Source: Seriola aureovittata (Eukaryota > Chordata > Actinopteri > Carangiformes > Carangidae). Taken from it: DNA of 64,000 bases. The notes beneath the pieces were generated by a model. That model had not been told where the DNA came from and made no database searches. It saw only the letters and a program-made list of their open reading frames with translations. The position numbers and the translations under genes were made by a program. The DNA is taken from the NCBI RefSeq assembly GCF_021018895.1, contig NC_079378.1, positions 11,980,501-12,044,500 on the forward strand, read 5' to 3'. Position 1 is the stretch's first letter. Every line of letters starts with the position of its first letter. Below are positions 13,801-25,023 of this stretch, in pieces.

Positions 13801-16380
13801 AAAGAAAAGGTTGGTTATTCACTTCTGCTGTAGCATAGAACTAGAGGTCGTTCTTTTTCCGGCTTTACTGAACTAAACATCATCATCCAGAAATGCCAAG
13901 TGTTCTCTCTGTCCAGCAGCAGTAGATCTCCCCTGTGTGTTTTGGACTGTTGGTCAGACAAAAGCAGCAATCTATAGCCATCACATTTGGCTCTGGGAAC
14001 TTGTGATAGACATTTGTCACTAATTAAAAAGTAAAAAAAAAAAAACAAGATTAAACAACTTATAATGTATACAATAATTAAAATAATAATAGGTTGCAGC
14101 TTGAGTAGAATACAAAATGTAGAGTTACATACTGGGAATGCAACTGTGAAATCACTGACAAGCACTACAAATACATGATTTAGTTAAGTGAGTTATCAGT
14201 TTTTTTCAAGACTTAAGATTAATTCATTAATTATAAACGACCATGAATGCTATAAAAAACAACATGTATAGTATTTTGGAATAAATAAATGTAGGGGTTC
14301 CAAATGTTTTTTCTTGTACCGTACACTCCAAAGTAGCCACAATACCTGATAAGATAATACCAATAACTATCATGCTGTGACTTACAAAGCTGATTATATA
14401 GGAATTAAAGATTTTGTGGTTGTACTGATTGGGTCAGAAACTGCTTGTAAATGTATGTGACACAGATATATATGTGATTGTCATCTCCCAGTTATTGCCA
14501 GTAATCTTTAAGACGACATCAGTCATATTCAGTTAGCATGATTCTATCATTATAATTATGAATCCATACATTTTGAGGAAGAAATAGGTTTTTAAAAAGA
14601 CTCTACTTAACAGAGGTGCAAAGGAGGCAGTCAAGAAAAGCAAAAACAAGTGTGTGAAAACAACCTGCTGGGCTTGTAAAAGGTAGAATAAGGGTGAAAA
14701 AAAATCAATAAGAATGCAATCATTTCAAGGAGTACTCTCCAAGCATATTCCCCTCTATTCAATTTGTGGTAAAAATAAAAAATAGATCTGGGTGGCAACA
14801 GAATGGAGCTTTGTAGAGCGGTGTGCTTGTCAAGGTTTATACGTTAAATAAAGCAAAGACAACAGAGGGGGCAAAACAACAATCAGCCTTTCTTAACAGC
14901 ACAAGTTCAGTGACTGTGGGAGCTACAATGAATCTGGAGTTATCTTCTTGGGAAATGGCCAAAGGATTTTTATTCTTACATCAAAGCTGCAGAACACAAA
15001 AAATATCAACAGAGGAGAACCATGAAAACTTAAGGAGAATTGCTGAGTACACTTCCTACTGCTGCGCTTTGAGTTATAGGGTTTCCAAACATGACTAAAG
15101 CTGTATTTCAGCTGAGATCAGACAACCAGCTTGACGCTAAAGTATCACCCGTGGCAAAAAAACTTTCTCACATCATTTAGGTGTATTATTCCTATTCTAT
15201 TTTCCAAGCTTATGACCATATTGTAAGTTTCCACCCTGCTAAACACACCTGTGATTCCTGGCTGCTCTCCTTCCCAGACCGCTCATTGGGGACATCACTG
15301 ATTGCATCCAAAAAAACACACACAATACACAGACTCACCTGCACTTATACACACACACACTTACATGCAAACTTGCACAATTCAACACCATCAACATTAT
15401 CCAGAACACCAGATGCGCCACTCAAAATTAATTACTCCCCCTTGATGTTGCCTGTTCTGCAGCCCAACAGTTAACCTTGAGCATCATCTGATCAATAGCT
15501 TGTTTTATTGCTCCCAACCCACTCCTTCAACTACTTGTCAAACATAAAATGCATTGACAAACGCATCCTAAAACCTGCAGGCAGGCCTGTAGGTAAATAG
15601 GTACCAAGAGATCTGCTCACTGCCCATCTGGAAGGTGAAGGGAGTGTAACCAAGTAATGGCAGGATCGTTCCCACTAAAACCAGTCATTAGCAGGCTAAA
15701 TAAGTGCTGAGGCTTAATGGACCCGCACAGGCTGAAGGTACAGCCTTAGAAATGGCCACCTGCCACAGTTGACTGCTGGATTCATCAGCTTCATCAGATT
15801 TTATCATCGTTTTGGGTTCAGATATAGGTTATTTGACTGCAGTTCAAGCACAAGATGGAAGAGGAAAAGAAGTTTGAAAACAAGAGTTGCAGAAGGTTGC
15901 CATGGCATCCAGGAGTTTTGATGGTGATGCTACAGTAACATTATCGGTGGAATTCTGATTATTGGTCTTAATAAGGTGAAATCTGCTTGTGCTCTCAGCT
16001 GCTGCTCAGCCGAAACCCCAAAGGCTATTATGGCTGTTCCAGATGCTATAATCATAGCTGGGTCTGGGCACATGGGCTAGTGTGTAATTATCAATTTATC
16101 TGTGGCTGAAACACTTTTATCCTGATGTGGAGAGGCTGAGGGCTGAGTCCTGGGAGGACTCCAGTTTCTAAATAGTGGTGACAGTGAGCTGTGTTTTTAG
16201 GTTTTAAAAGCATGGGTGACGTATTTATTTCACTGTTTGTCAACTAAAACAAACAAGTTCAATGTTTTATTAACAGAAAATGTAGATAGGTTAACTTGGT
16301 CTTTGGCACAAATAGTTTGAGGAAAAATCGACAAAAATGAAAGGGGAGACTGACACTAATGGACAGAAAAAGAGACTTAC

Positions 16381-16501
16381 GGAAAGCTGTATAGAACTCA
16401 TGCAGGCTGAGGTGTCCGTCGTTGTTGTAGTCGTCGTAACGCAGCAGGTCCTGCATGGTGCACTCCAACAGGCTGTCCTCGAGGTGCTCCTTCATGGAGA
16501 T
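16381..16501 (-). CDS. fstl4/5: Internal exon, FSTL4/FSTL5-like protein, second EF-hand
   Basis: The next coding exon of the same gene, 3.9 kb downstream on the minus strand. The acceptor is TTAG|ATC and the donor is TTCC|GTAAGT. It starts at a codon boundary (phase 0, matching the end of the 20410-20600 exon), has 40 codons and leaves one base of a split codon (phase 1). Residues 1-13 are ISMKEHLEDSLLE, followed by Cys14 and a canonical EF-hand loop at residues 24-35 (D24, N26, D28, G29, E35), ending EFYTAF. The trailing C would pair with AG in the next exon to give Gln, as in the AFQ that starts the link to the first Ig domain in FSTL4/5. The apparent Met start inside the exon at 16493-16495 is an internal Met, and the frame beyond 16381 is intron read-through. 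The DLLRYDDYN motif favours FSTL4 slightly. No Ig exon was found between 1 and 16380. Confidence 0.87.
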
Positions 16502-16502
16502 C

Positions 16503-16539
<37 letters not shown>
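16502..16539 (-). promoter_or_regulatory. Splice acceptor with (TG)17 in place of a pyrimidine tract
   Basis: In the sense of the gene, the intron ends in about 17.5 TG units (plus-strand CA run 16505-16539) followed directly by TTAG and the exon. There is no ordinary C/T-rich tract between the repeat and the AG. Candidate branch-point-like sequence (TTCTGAT, TTTAACA) lies just upstream of the repeat. UG repeats in RNA are known binding sites for TDP-43 and CELF proteins, and the (TG)mTn tract before CFTR exon 9 is the classic case where repeat length changes exon inclusion. That the same happens here is inference. Confidence 0.7.
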
Positions 16540-16541
<2 letters not shown>

Positions 16542-18721
16542 ATGTGTTAAATCATATATCAGAACAAAAAAATGTCTTCCTTAAAACAAACAAAAAAAAA
16601 AAATATATAGATACAAGCAATTATCCTACACAGCTACAAAATCTAAATTTCCACACCTTATCATAGCCTTACTTATCATTTCTCTCTTTCCTTCATCTTC
16701 TTTTTTTTACTCTAAGCTATCTTCTGTAAGATAGACCCACATTATGCACATTCAATATTAATGTAAATCTGACATTTTGGAGATACCACACACATTTAAC
16801 ATTTCAGTATTCTTCTAATAGTGTAGCCTTAGCACTTCTTGTGAATATAAACAGCTGCGCTCAGCCTGTCCCCTAAAGTAACCCAATAGGGAGAATCAAA
16901 AGATCCTCGATGTAATTACAACTGTACATCTGCCTACATTCTGTATTTTACATATTTGAGTTATTATGTATTATCTAAATTAGACTTCTGCTGCTCTCTG
17001 TTACAAAAAGATATAACGTAATTCTCATGAATGCTTTCACATTTTGCTGTTCCAAGTGGTACAAGAAGTGATCAATGAGTGTCCAACAAAAATAAATTGC
17101 CTGAGTGAATATAATTATCGTTATAAGCAATGTCTAACATGAGCTTTTCATTCCACCGACAAAGAGAATAAGATTTCCTTTAGAAGGAAAACGCCTCATG
17201 TATATAAACACCTGAATCACAGAAACTGGCTCATTCTGAGAGTAATTACACCCTGTTTTTAAAAGGAATGAGTTAAATATGTAATCTGTCATTTAAGTGC
17301 TGTCTCTGATTACTTTCCATTTTAAGAATACCTCTCTCTTGTTGCTTACACTTGCGTATTCTGCCGCTGAGTTAATTCATAGACGTTCCCCTGGGAAGAC
17401 GCACCACTCTCTCCCCCACTGTTTGTCATTTATGAGCCCTCTCTCCCACTTTAATGGTGCATCTTTCTCAGGGGAGCCATCTTTGAATAGGTGATGTTAA
17501 GCAGTTTTATGGAGATAAACAGAAAACCCAGCTTCTGTTCAAAAATTCCACTTGCACTATATTGTGTAAAAGAAACCATCTTCTACAAAAGCATAAAAGT
17601 GGCAAACTCTTTGTCAAAAGGCTTCTCATGCTAGAAAGCCAGATTCTGTGTTTATGTGATTGAAAAGCATTTAAACACGACGTCTCACCTTATTATTTTA
17701 TCCATATAATTTTATTCTTGTGGTAATTTTCAATTAAGGAAAATATACCTGGCCAAATTAAAAATAACAACAAAAGTATCCACTGTAAAGTAAATTAATG
17801 TGTCTACATACAGTATATGTAGAAAATGTACAGATACTCTAGGGAAACAAAATAATGTTTGTGGCCTTCACAAGATTTCAGAGATACTGTGCTAGTGAAC
17901 ACTCATTTAGGGATTTGTGGTTCACAAGACCAATCATCTAGGTTCAAACCAAGCTTCATTTATTTAAAGAGTCAAAGTGTTTTTAGATGTCTATGTTAGA
18001 TACAGCTGGGGTTTCACAGCATTTAAATGGCTTTTTCATTGTGAAGAAGGTCTTAACTACATGAAATTTGAAATACAGTATACAAAATAGTATACACAAT
18101 CACATTTGGCCTTGTTTTAAAGTCCCTGCACACCCACACAGGTGTTTTCAAACACTGGCTGGACCTGCAGGGAATTATGTGAATGATGGAAGATACCCAC
18201 TTAACTTGACAAACTCAGACTGTTGAAGCTTCATATTAGTTCCAGGTAAACAGCATGTGTTTTGTTGTCAGCTAGATATAATCTGTGTAGTTTCAGGTTT
18301 ATTTGTCCATTCATTGACTCAGAATTCAGGCTAAAGACACTTGCCTTTGAACAATGTAAATATATTTTATTTTTCTACTCCATGAACAGAGCTGAAATCT
18401 CAGGAGGAAAACAACTCTGAGTCAGCAGCTGAGTCAATGTGAGCCTTCCAGGCCGACAGCAGGTCTATATTAGATTTTACTCACCAAATGTGAGTAAGGC
18501 AGGTCTATCAAAATGCACAGATAGATCAAATTAAACCGCTCACACTGCTGGTTCTCTATGATAAATAAAAATTTGAGCCACAATGAGACCACTATTGCTA
18601 ATAATGTCACAATACAAAATCAGATTTTAAGTATTTATTAAGATTTATCAAGATTAAGATTTAATTTATTAAAAAAATGTTTGTTTAAATAAATTGTTAA
18701 ATTGTTTTTAGGCCAAAATAG

Positions 18722-19012
18722 GATAGTGGTTTTCAAACTGGGGGGCTGAGGATGACCAGAGGAAAAATATGGAGAGAAACTAAGTTGAATGAATATGATT
18801 TATTTAGGGAAAATAAACAAGAGTTTGCTGATGCAATTGTGCTGACTTTTATTTGACTAAAATTCAACATGGATACTTTGTTTATTTATTAGCTGCTTCC
18901 CCTATTATTGTTAATGATTGATAAAAAGTTTGAGGTGGGGTAGGGTGGGGTGGCGTGAACTTTTTTCAGCTTCTGAAGGGGGTTATACCAGAAAAAGTTG
19001 TTAAACTGTGTT
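18722..19012. mobile_element. Possible non-autonomous hAT-like remnant
   Basis: GTGGTTTTCAAACTGGGGGG near 18727 resembles the GTGGTTCTCAAACTGG end of a common fish element, and near 18994 AAAAAGTTGTTAAACTGTG resembles the inverted counterpart. The interior has a G-rich GGTGGGGTAGGGTGGGG segment near 18935-18951. Both ends are degraded and no target-site duplication was established. Confidence 0.4.
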
Positions 19013-20409
19013 AAGAATATTACGAGGTAAGTCCCATGTTTAATTCCGGCAGCTATGATTTCCGAGCCTACAAATATAGCCCCTGTGCTTGCTCATCTCC
19101 TCCAATTGATTCTATATGGAGCTGCACATGTGACATGGCAGATTAAGGGATGTGACAAAATTTTTTTCTCTTGTTACTGCCTACAGCAGACTGCACCCAT
19201 GTGTTCACTGACTCAAGAGTGATCTGTCCTTGGGTATTTGAATAATATATTTCAAACCCGAAGTACAGGACTTTACCCTCTGAGCCCATCTGTGACACTA
19301 CACACATCTCAGACTGAGACCGTCTGGAAGGATGACTGAAATTCATCTGTGAATTCCTTTGATTCTTAAAAGCATTATCTCGCTGAATTTATGAATTCCT
19401 ACAGAATAAGAATGTCTTATCTAAAGACTTCCTGGCAGCATGTCAGCATTCGTAATTGCCAGCTGCGATTGATCAAAATCTTTTCTTGGATCTTTAATGC
19501 AGTTCTGCCAGAAAAGGTTTTTAATATTTATTTCTGCTGCTAGAACTAGGCCAAGAATCACTCAATATTTTTAACTTTAAAAGGGGACAAAGTGTGTTGT
19601 CACTTACAACCAAAGTGAGATGACAAAAGATTAATTACTGTGGCATTTTTGAGACTATATTTAGTTGCAATTTTTTCTTTGCCATCCACCCTTTCAATTT
19701 CCACATATTAAGAAAAAGCTACAGCACAATTAAAATATTACATATGACAATTCTTCCTGTCGCAGTGACTCTAACATGGCTCACTACATTCTAGCAGAAG
19801 TCTAATTAACACTCATCTCTGCTACCAGATGACACCCACAATAATTTCATTTCCTCATCCTGCAAATATCAATGCCAATCCTCTCTACACTCCCCCGACT
19901 ATTTCCCATCAGATTCTAATGGGAAGATAACCTCAGTAAACGTTTTTCATTGTTAAATACATTCCAGCCACGATTCACTCACTGCACTTCATAGTTTGAC
20001 CACATGGTCTTCAACATTCTGTAATAACTCTAGAGGAGAAAAGCACAAAAGGAGGAAAAATCTTGTTGTCCAATGTGAGCTGGGATGGGCTCACATTTAA
20101 AGCGTAAAAGATCTCATTAAATACAACAAAAGACAAAATGTCTTGGATTGAAATCTGTGTATTTGTTGATGCCACACTTATATATTAAAATTTAAGGTAA
20201 TAATTCAGGAAAAACTGCTCCAAATATAAATGGTATTTTAATCAACACACTCAATAATCCTCAAAATAATTTCACGAATCAATTAACTTCATACAAAGTG
20301 CAGTAAACAAACCATTTGGTGTGGCCACCCAAACTAACTAATGCTTGTAGCTACAAAGTTGTAATTTTATCTGCCCATCCATGCATTTATCTTATTATTC
20401 GATACCCAC

Positions 20410-20600
20410 CTTTTCCAGCTCATCACTGACCAGCCGGCTGTCCTTGTTCACATCCAGGTATTTGAACATGGTGTCCACCAGTGCTCTCTTCTCCTCCATG
20501 TCTCTCTGCTGGCTCTGCTCTCCAGTCTTCAGCACTTTAGGTTGCATATCCAGCAGCATGTTCTTCAGCTTGTTGTACTCTGACATGGTGCATGCATTGA
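20410..20600 (-). CDS. fstl4/5: Internal exon, FSTL4/FSTL5-like protein, first EF-hand
   Basis: Internal coding exon of a follistatin-like 4/5 type secreted glycoprotein. The acceptor reads TTGCTCTTGCAG before 20600 and the donor reads AAG|GTGGGT after 20410. The exon opens with two bases of a split codon (phase 1) and then has 63 full codons ending at a codon boundary (phase 0). The peptide begins NACTMSEYNKLKNMLLDMQ and ends VSDELEK. A helix-like segment with KRALVDTMFKYL at residues 37-48 leads into an EF-hand loop at residues 49-60 (D49, N51, D53, E60 as ligands; the usual Gly at loop position 6 is Ser). In this family the Kazal domain precedes this segment and a second EF-hand follows, which matches the next exon at 16381-16501. 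From memory of the human proteins the first half looks closer to FSTL5 and the next exon closer to FSTL4, so the paralogue is not settled. FSTL4/5 are known as extracellular proteins with neural expression. Confidence 0.85.
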
Positions 20601-20768
20601 CTGCAAGAGCAAACACACAGATATGGAAGAAAAGACATTTGATTAACCTCAATTATATAAACCAAATCCTTTGGCTTGAGGCTGTAAATTGGATTTAATG
20701 TGTTTATGTGTTATATAGAGGGAAGAGAGGAAAAGAGGGCAAGAGGGATAGATAATGTGTGTATTTGT

Positions 20769-20788
20769 GCGTGTGTGTGTGTGTGTGT
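20769..20788. repeat. (GT)10 microsatellite
   Basis: An uninterrupted GT run about 170 bp upstream (intron side) of the first EF-hand exon. Confidence 0.9.
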
Positions 20789-21746
20789 CTTTGAGTGTTT
20801 ACTCATTTAAAATGTTAGTTTTTGTTTGCATAATTTGTCTGACAGCTTTTCGGTGCAGGGGGTCCAATTAATTACAAGTAATCCTTGAATCCACATGAAA
20901 ACAAAAGGTAAATATCCTCATTTAGAACCTCTCAAGCTTCTTGTCCTTCTTTGCTATAGGATTAGAGCTCGTTTCAAACCAGACTTGTTGTCTAGCTCTC
21001 GATTCTCTGCAAGGTTCTGCCTGATGAGGACGCGCAGAGGAAAAGAGAGACAACAAATTAATCACAGGCAGCAATCGGCATTTATTCTTCACACTTGAAA
21101 TCAATAATTATGCAAAACAAGTCTGTCACATGCTGTGAGGGACGTGATACTAATGGAGAGCAGGAATGCAAATAAGCACGAGACTGAGTGAGAAGACGAG
21201 GTTTTCCTTATCTTTTGTCTTGTGTCCCTCCTTTCCTTTATCACCTGAGCTGATTGACAACATGAGATGTTGATAGGAGGGCGGGAGGGAACAAGGCATA
21301 CATGCAACTCAGAAACATGTTGATGAGACAATGAAATATGAAAAAAACTTTCACATGAATAAAACATTAGCCGACGTCTCTGCCCAATCACTGCAGAGCA
21401 GGAGACCCCCCACTGAAAATACATGGGAATGGATTTGCCTCATTGCCCAATCTCCTCCAATAACTCAACAACTATCAAAGCTAACAAATGCAAAATAAGG
21501 GGGGAGACGACCAACCTGAAAAAAGACTCTAAAAGTTTAGTCTCAGCATCTCCTTTTGCTCCGAAACCCGTAGCAGTGGGGAGCACTGCCAAAGTATATT
21601 TACAGTTGTTAGCAAAACTGTCACTGTAGCAAAGTCAGCAAGGGTTCAGCTAGGCCACAACAGAAAGACAATGTCTCCTGCTGAGGTACTCCATGTTAAA
21701 GTACATACATACATTAAAGATGCACATATTTTTACACTTATGCATA

Positions 21747-21804
21747 AGCACGCACGCACAAGCACGCATGCACAAGCACGCACGCACAAGCACGCGTAAA
21801 CACA

Positions 21805-21840
<36 letters not shown>
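21747..21840. repeat. 14-bp minisatellite followed by (CA)n
   Basis: Units AGCACGCACGCACA and AGCACGCATGCACA recur about 3.5 times (21747-21796), leading via CGCGTAAACACACAAA into a CA run to 21840. The frames crossing it on both strands (21646-21895) are Cys-Val or Thr-His artefacts. Confidence 0.85.
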
Positions 21841-21842
<2 letters not shown>

Positions 21843-22288
21843 GTTTCCTGGTGTGCAAAATATCTCATTTTAAAGGAAAGCTCAGGGTGACCCATGATTA
21901 AGTCCTAAACAAAAGACTGCGTGTTCTTTCTAAAGTGGTTGACACCAGGACAGTGAGCAAGGCAACAGCGAAGAAGAAAAAAAAACATAACTTGTTTTCA
22001 TTACACGTACTGCCCTCTGTGTTTAAAATGGCATTCAAGCTTGAAACATTCAGATGTGTGACAAATTAAAAGAAAACCAACATAAAGACTGCCAGAAGAG
22101 ATTTAATGCACGCTGCTGTGGGTGTAACCTTCACAAAGGGATTTTAGCTGTGGTTACTTTACCAGACCTCAACCTCAGGGATAGATTAGATAAAGATTAT
22201 AAACTCATATGGGTCATTTTGGAAGGTAATGACAACAACCTACTTTCTTGTTTAGGTGTGAAGACGGAGAGATCTCTGCTCTCAAGCT

Positions 22289-22331
22289 ACTATTATTATT
22301 ATTATTATTACACACACACACACACACACAA
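22289..22331. repeat. Compound (TAT)n-(CA)n microsatellite
   Basis: About seven TAT/ATT units run straight into about ten CA units. It creates the poly-Tyr/Thr-His stretch in the spurious frame 22054-22503. Confidence 0.9.
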
Positions 22332-24904
22332 ATGTCTCAACATTGCCAACCCTTCTGCTACAACACCAAGACTCACAAACCCACAAAGCAAAGACTCAGT
22401 GCACTCTTCTCTACAAGCAGGCAGTCAAGTCAAGGTCTTGGCTAAATCCATGTTCAATGTTATTCCTGCGAGGGGAATGAGGCGTGAGAAGGATCAGACA
22501 TGAGGGATCATCACCTAAATGTCATCCCTGTCCCTGTTCTGGAAGGACAGAAATAAATTAACACCCCCATGCTGATTTAGATCTTGTCATATATGGAGAG
22601 AACAATCCTCTCTTTGCTCAGACTCACTCTGCCCCCGCAAATATCTATTCAGAGGGAAAAATATTATGAAAAGACACTTGAAAGGAAATTCTACTGTCTT
22701 ACATGTATAAAAAATTTATATTTTAAAGGAAATTAAAAGACTTGTGTAAGAGGAAACGTTGCAGCAATGAAGGAGGTTTGTTAAGGGCATAAATAAATTT
22801 AATGAACTAATCTAATGACCTTGTTACCTCTCCAGGCACATCTTTTATCTTCAGTCAATGTTACACCTTTATGTTACAGTGAATCTTTGCTGGAACGAAT
22901 GTCCTTTGATTCTCTTTCTGCTGAGTGCAGCAGCTGCGGCAGTGGCAGAGAAATATCTGTCTGTATTACAGTGCATCCACCCTTGACTCTAACACTGTTT
23001 TATTGTTCTAGAGGGACTAGGACTCTCTTTATTGCCCGTTTGAAATGTTAGCTGCTTAAGTGAGTGATCCGAAGCTGCTCGCACCATGGACGCCCAATGT
23101 CCCGGAGATCGAGCTCCTCCCCACTGCTCAGAGCATCCTCCACACTCGCACTTTATAAATGTCAGGCAGGGGAAAACAAACAGAAGCAGAGAAGAAAGTC
23201 CCCGTCATGCTGAAGGGAATGCACTGAATGAGACGACAAAAAGTCACAGACATTTAAAGGGGGTATATCTATGAAAGGTTAAAAAAAAAAGGGAAAAAGA
23301 AAAGAAAATATAATACTCTCTGTATTACGAAATGTGACTGTAACCAAGTACATCAATGTGACTTTTTTTAAATAGGATAAATTCTACTATGGCAAATTTA
23401 ACTAATAGCAGTCCAAATGTTGCCACGCTCTCCAGTGGTGAGAGATAAGGATGTAGTGCTGATGAACAACAAAAAAACAGGGCTTCTCAGCTTCTTGTTG
23501 TTTGAGTACAAGTTTCGACCCTAAAATCTGTGTGAAAAGTCAAGATCAAATTTGCAGTGTGACATTCTGCATTTTAACTATTTATTAGTTAATTGATACC
23601 ATTGTGGAATAACCAGTAGCTCATTTATAAATGTTTCTCTTTCCTTTCTAATACCAGAAGTAATTTCAGAACTTCAGAGACGCGCTTTTGATGTTAAATG
23701 TAAACAGAGAATACAACAAAACATTAAATCTGGGTGAATTACAGTTTAGGGTGATCTTCTCCTTTTAAAAATATTTGGGTGTTTTGGGGTAAAATCTGTA
23801 AAACCTAAAAGTGAGCCTTCAAAACTTCCAAGAGCCTGAAAGGTTTATTCTGTTTTTTTTCAATGCATAAAAATTTAAAGCTTTTCCTCACTAGCAATCA
23901 TCCAGGTCTGACCTGACAAAAAGATTTCCTCATAGCAGAGCGTGACCCAGTGCTGGTAAGCCATCAAAACAGATTTGTTGCTGGTCTGCTTCAAGTGTTG
24001 CTCGCTAGAGCACTTTGTTGAGAATTCCGGTGAAGAAATTCAGACGGTACAAAGCAGTCATACATCCACTGCAATTCAGCTGTGTATGAATCAACAAAGC
24101 TAAAAATTTCTCCTGTACTTATTGGATGAGTTCTTGGCTACGGCTAAAAGACGGAGGGAGGGAAGGAAAATCCAAGGCATCAATCCTTCAGATGATGAAA
24201 CCTCCCTGCGCTGCCCTCCAGGATGTAAAAGTGCTCTGTGTTAAATTTATGTCTGCCTGACCTCCTCTGGCTGAAATGATGGGATTATTTACTGTCATGC
24301 TGTCTGTGTGCTGCTAATATACAATGGTGATGGACCTCCCTTCCAGATAATTATGAATATGATGGACACTCTTTGCTCCTGAGGGCAGCAAGGTCTAAGA
24401 GAGCTGAGCCAATCTCGGAAGGGTGACACAAGTCACAGGAGAGCCTCATATTGCATAATCGCTGTTGGCAGCTGTTTAAATCGGCTTACTGCGAGCTTCA
24501 TAGTCTATCCAGCATTTCTTCTACAACTGCTGTGACTGAAAACCCTTTAAACTTTCTCCATTTTATTATTAATCATAATAAAATTGAAGTATGTTTAACT
24601 TATAAGTAAATGTTCATAATATTTTAGTCTTTTGTATGACAAAGCGCTAAAAAGACACTAAACAGTTAAATCCTTTTGTAGAGCTAAAAGTTAATGATTA
24701 ATAAAATAATCACATGGCAGACAGTTGACATGACAGAACATATTTATGACAGATTAGTTTTTAAAAATCATTTATAAAAAAAAAAAAAAAAAATCCCAAG
24801 TATTTGCAGGTTATAGCTTCTCAAGTGGGTTTTTCTTAATTTTTATATTTTATCTTTTAATTTTGTTGGTTGGATGAAACTATCATGAATGAATTAATCA
24901 GTGC

Positions 24905-25023
24905 ATTTTTGTGATCAACCTGTGATAGACCTGCAACCCATCCAAGTTGTACCCCGCCTCTAAGTAAGTTGTGACCCTCGAAAAGGATAAGCGATATCGC
25001 TAATGGCTAGACGGATGGATTTT
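24905..25023 (+). repeat. 3' tail of a non-LTR/SINE-type repeat
   Basis: The order CAACCCATCCAAGTTGTACC, CCGCCTCTAAG, GTGACCCTCGAAAAGGATAA, GCGATATCGCTAATGG and a terminal GGATGGAT follows the common teleost consensus ending ...CCCGCCTC...GACCCTGAAAAGGATAAGCGG...ATGGATGG. The terminal ATGGATGGA-type repeat suggests the end of a retroposon in plus orientation. Family assignment is from memory. Confidence 0.6.

Larger units (their letters stand above)
1..16380 (-). other. 3' flanking intron of the FSTL-like gene; no exon found
   Basis: Sequence downstream of the second EF-hand exon in the gene's direction. The exon donor at 16380 opens an intron that should lead to an Ig-domain exon. I looked for the expected start (an AG followed by codons like V-I-Q-L-S-L) and for Ig cysteine/Tyr-x-Cys motifs on the minus strand and found none, so the intron probably extends beyond position 1. 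Open frames here, such as 3995-4270, 13129-13428 and 13815-14165, show no recognisable domain. Repeats within it are listed separately; the rest (for example 1-2000, 4000-5900, 7300-10400 and 12900-16200) is AT-rich unique-looking sequence without visible features. Confidence 0.6.
16502..20409 (-). other. Intron between the two EF-hand exons (3,908 bp)
   Basis: A GT-AG phase-0 intron: donor GTGGGT at 20404-20409 and acceptor TTAG at 16502-16505. It holds the TG repeat at its 3' end, a hAT-like remnant near 18722-19012, and otherwise AT-rich sequence in which I see no exon or RNA gene. Splicing across it joins two EF-hand coding segments in frame. Confidence 0.75.

Noticed and set aside
22054..22503. 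149-codon plus-strand open frame as a gene
   Set aside because: It is carried through a TAT/CA microsatellite (poly-Tyr, Thr-His), with no domain and no splice context.
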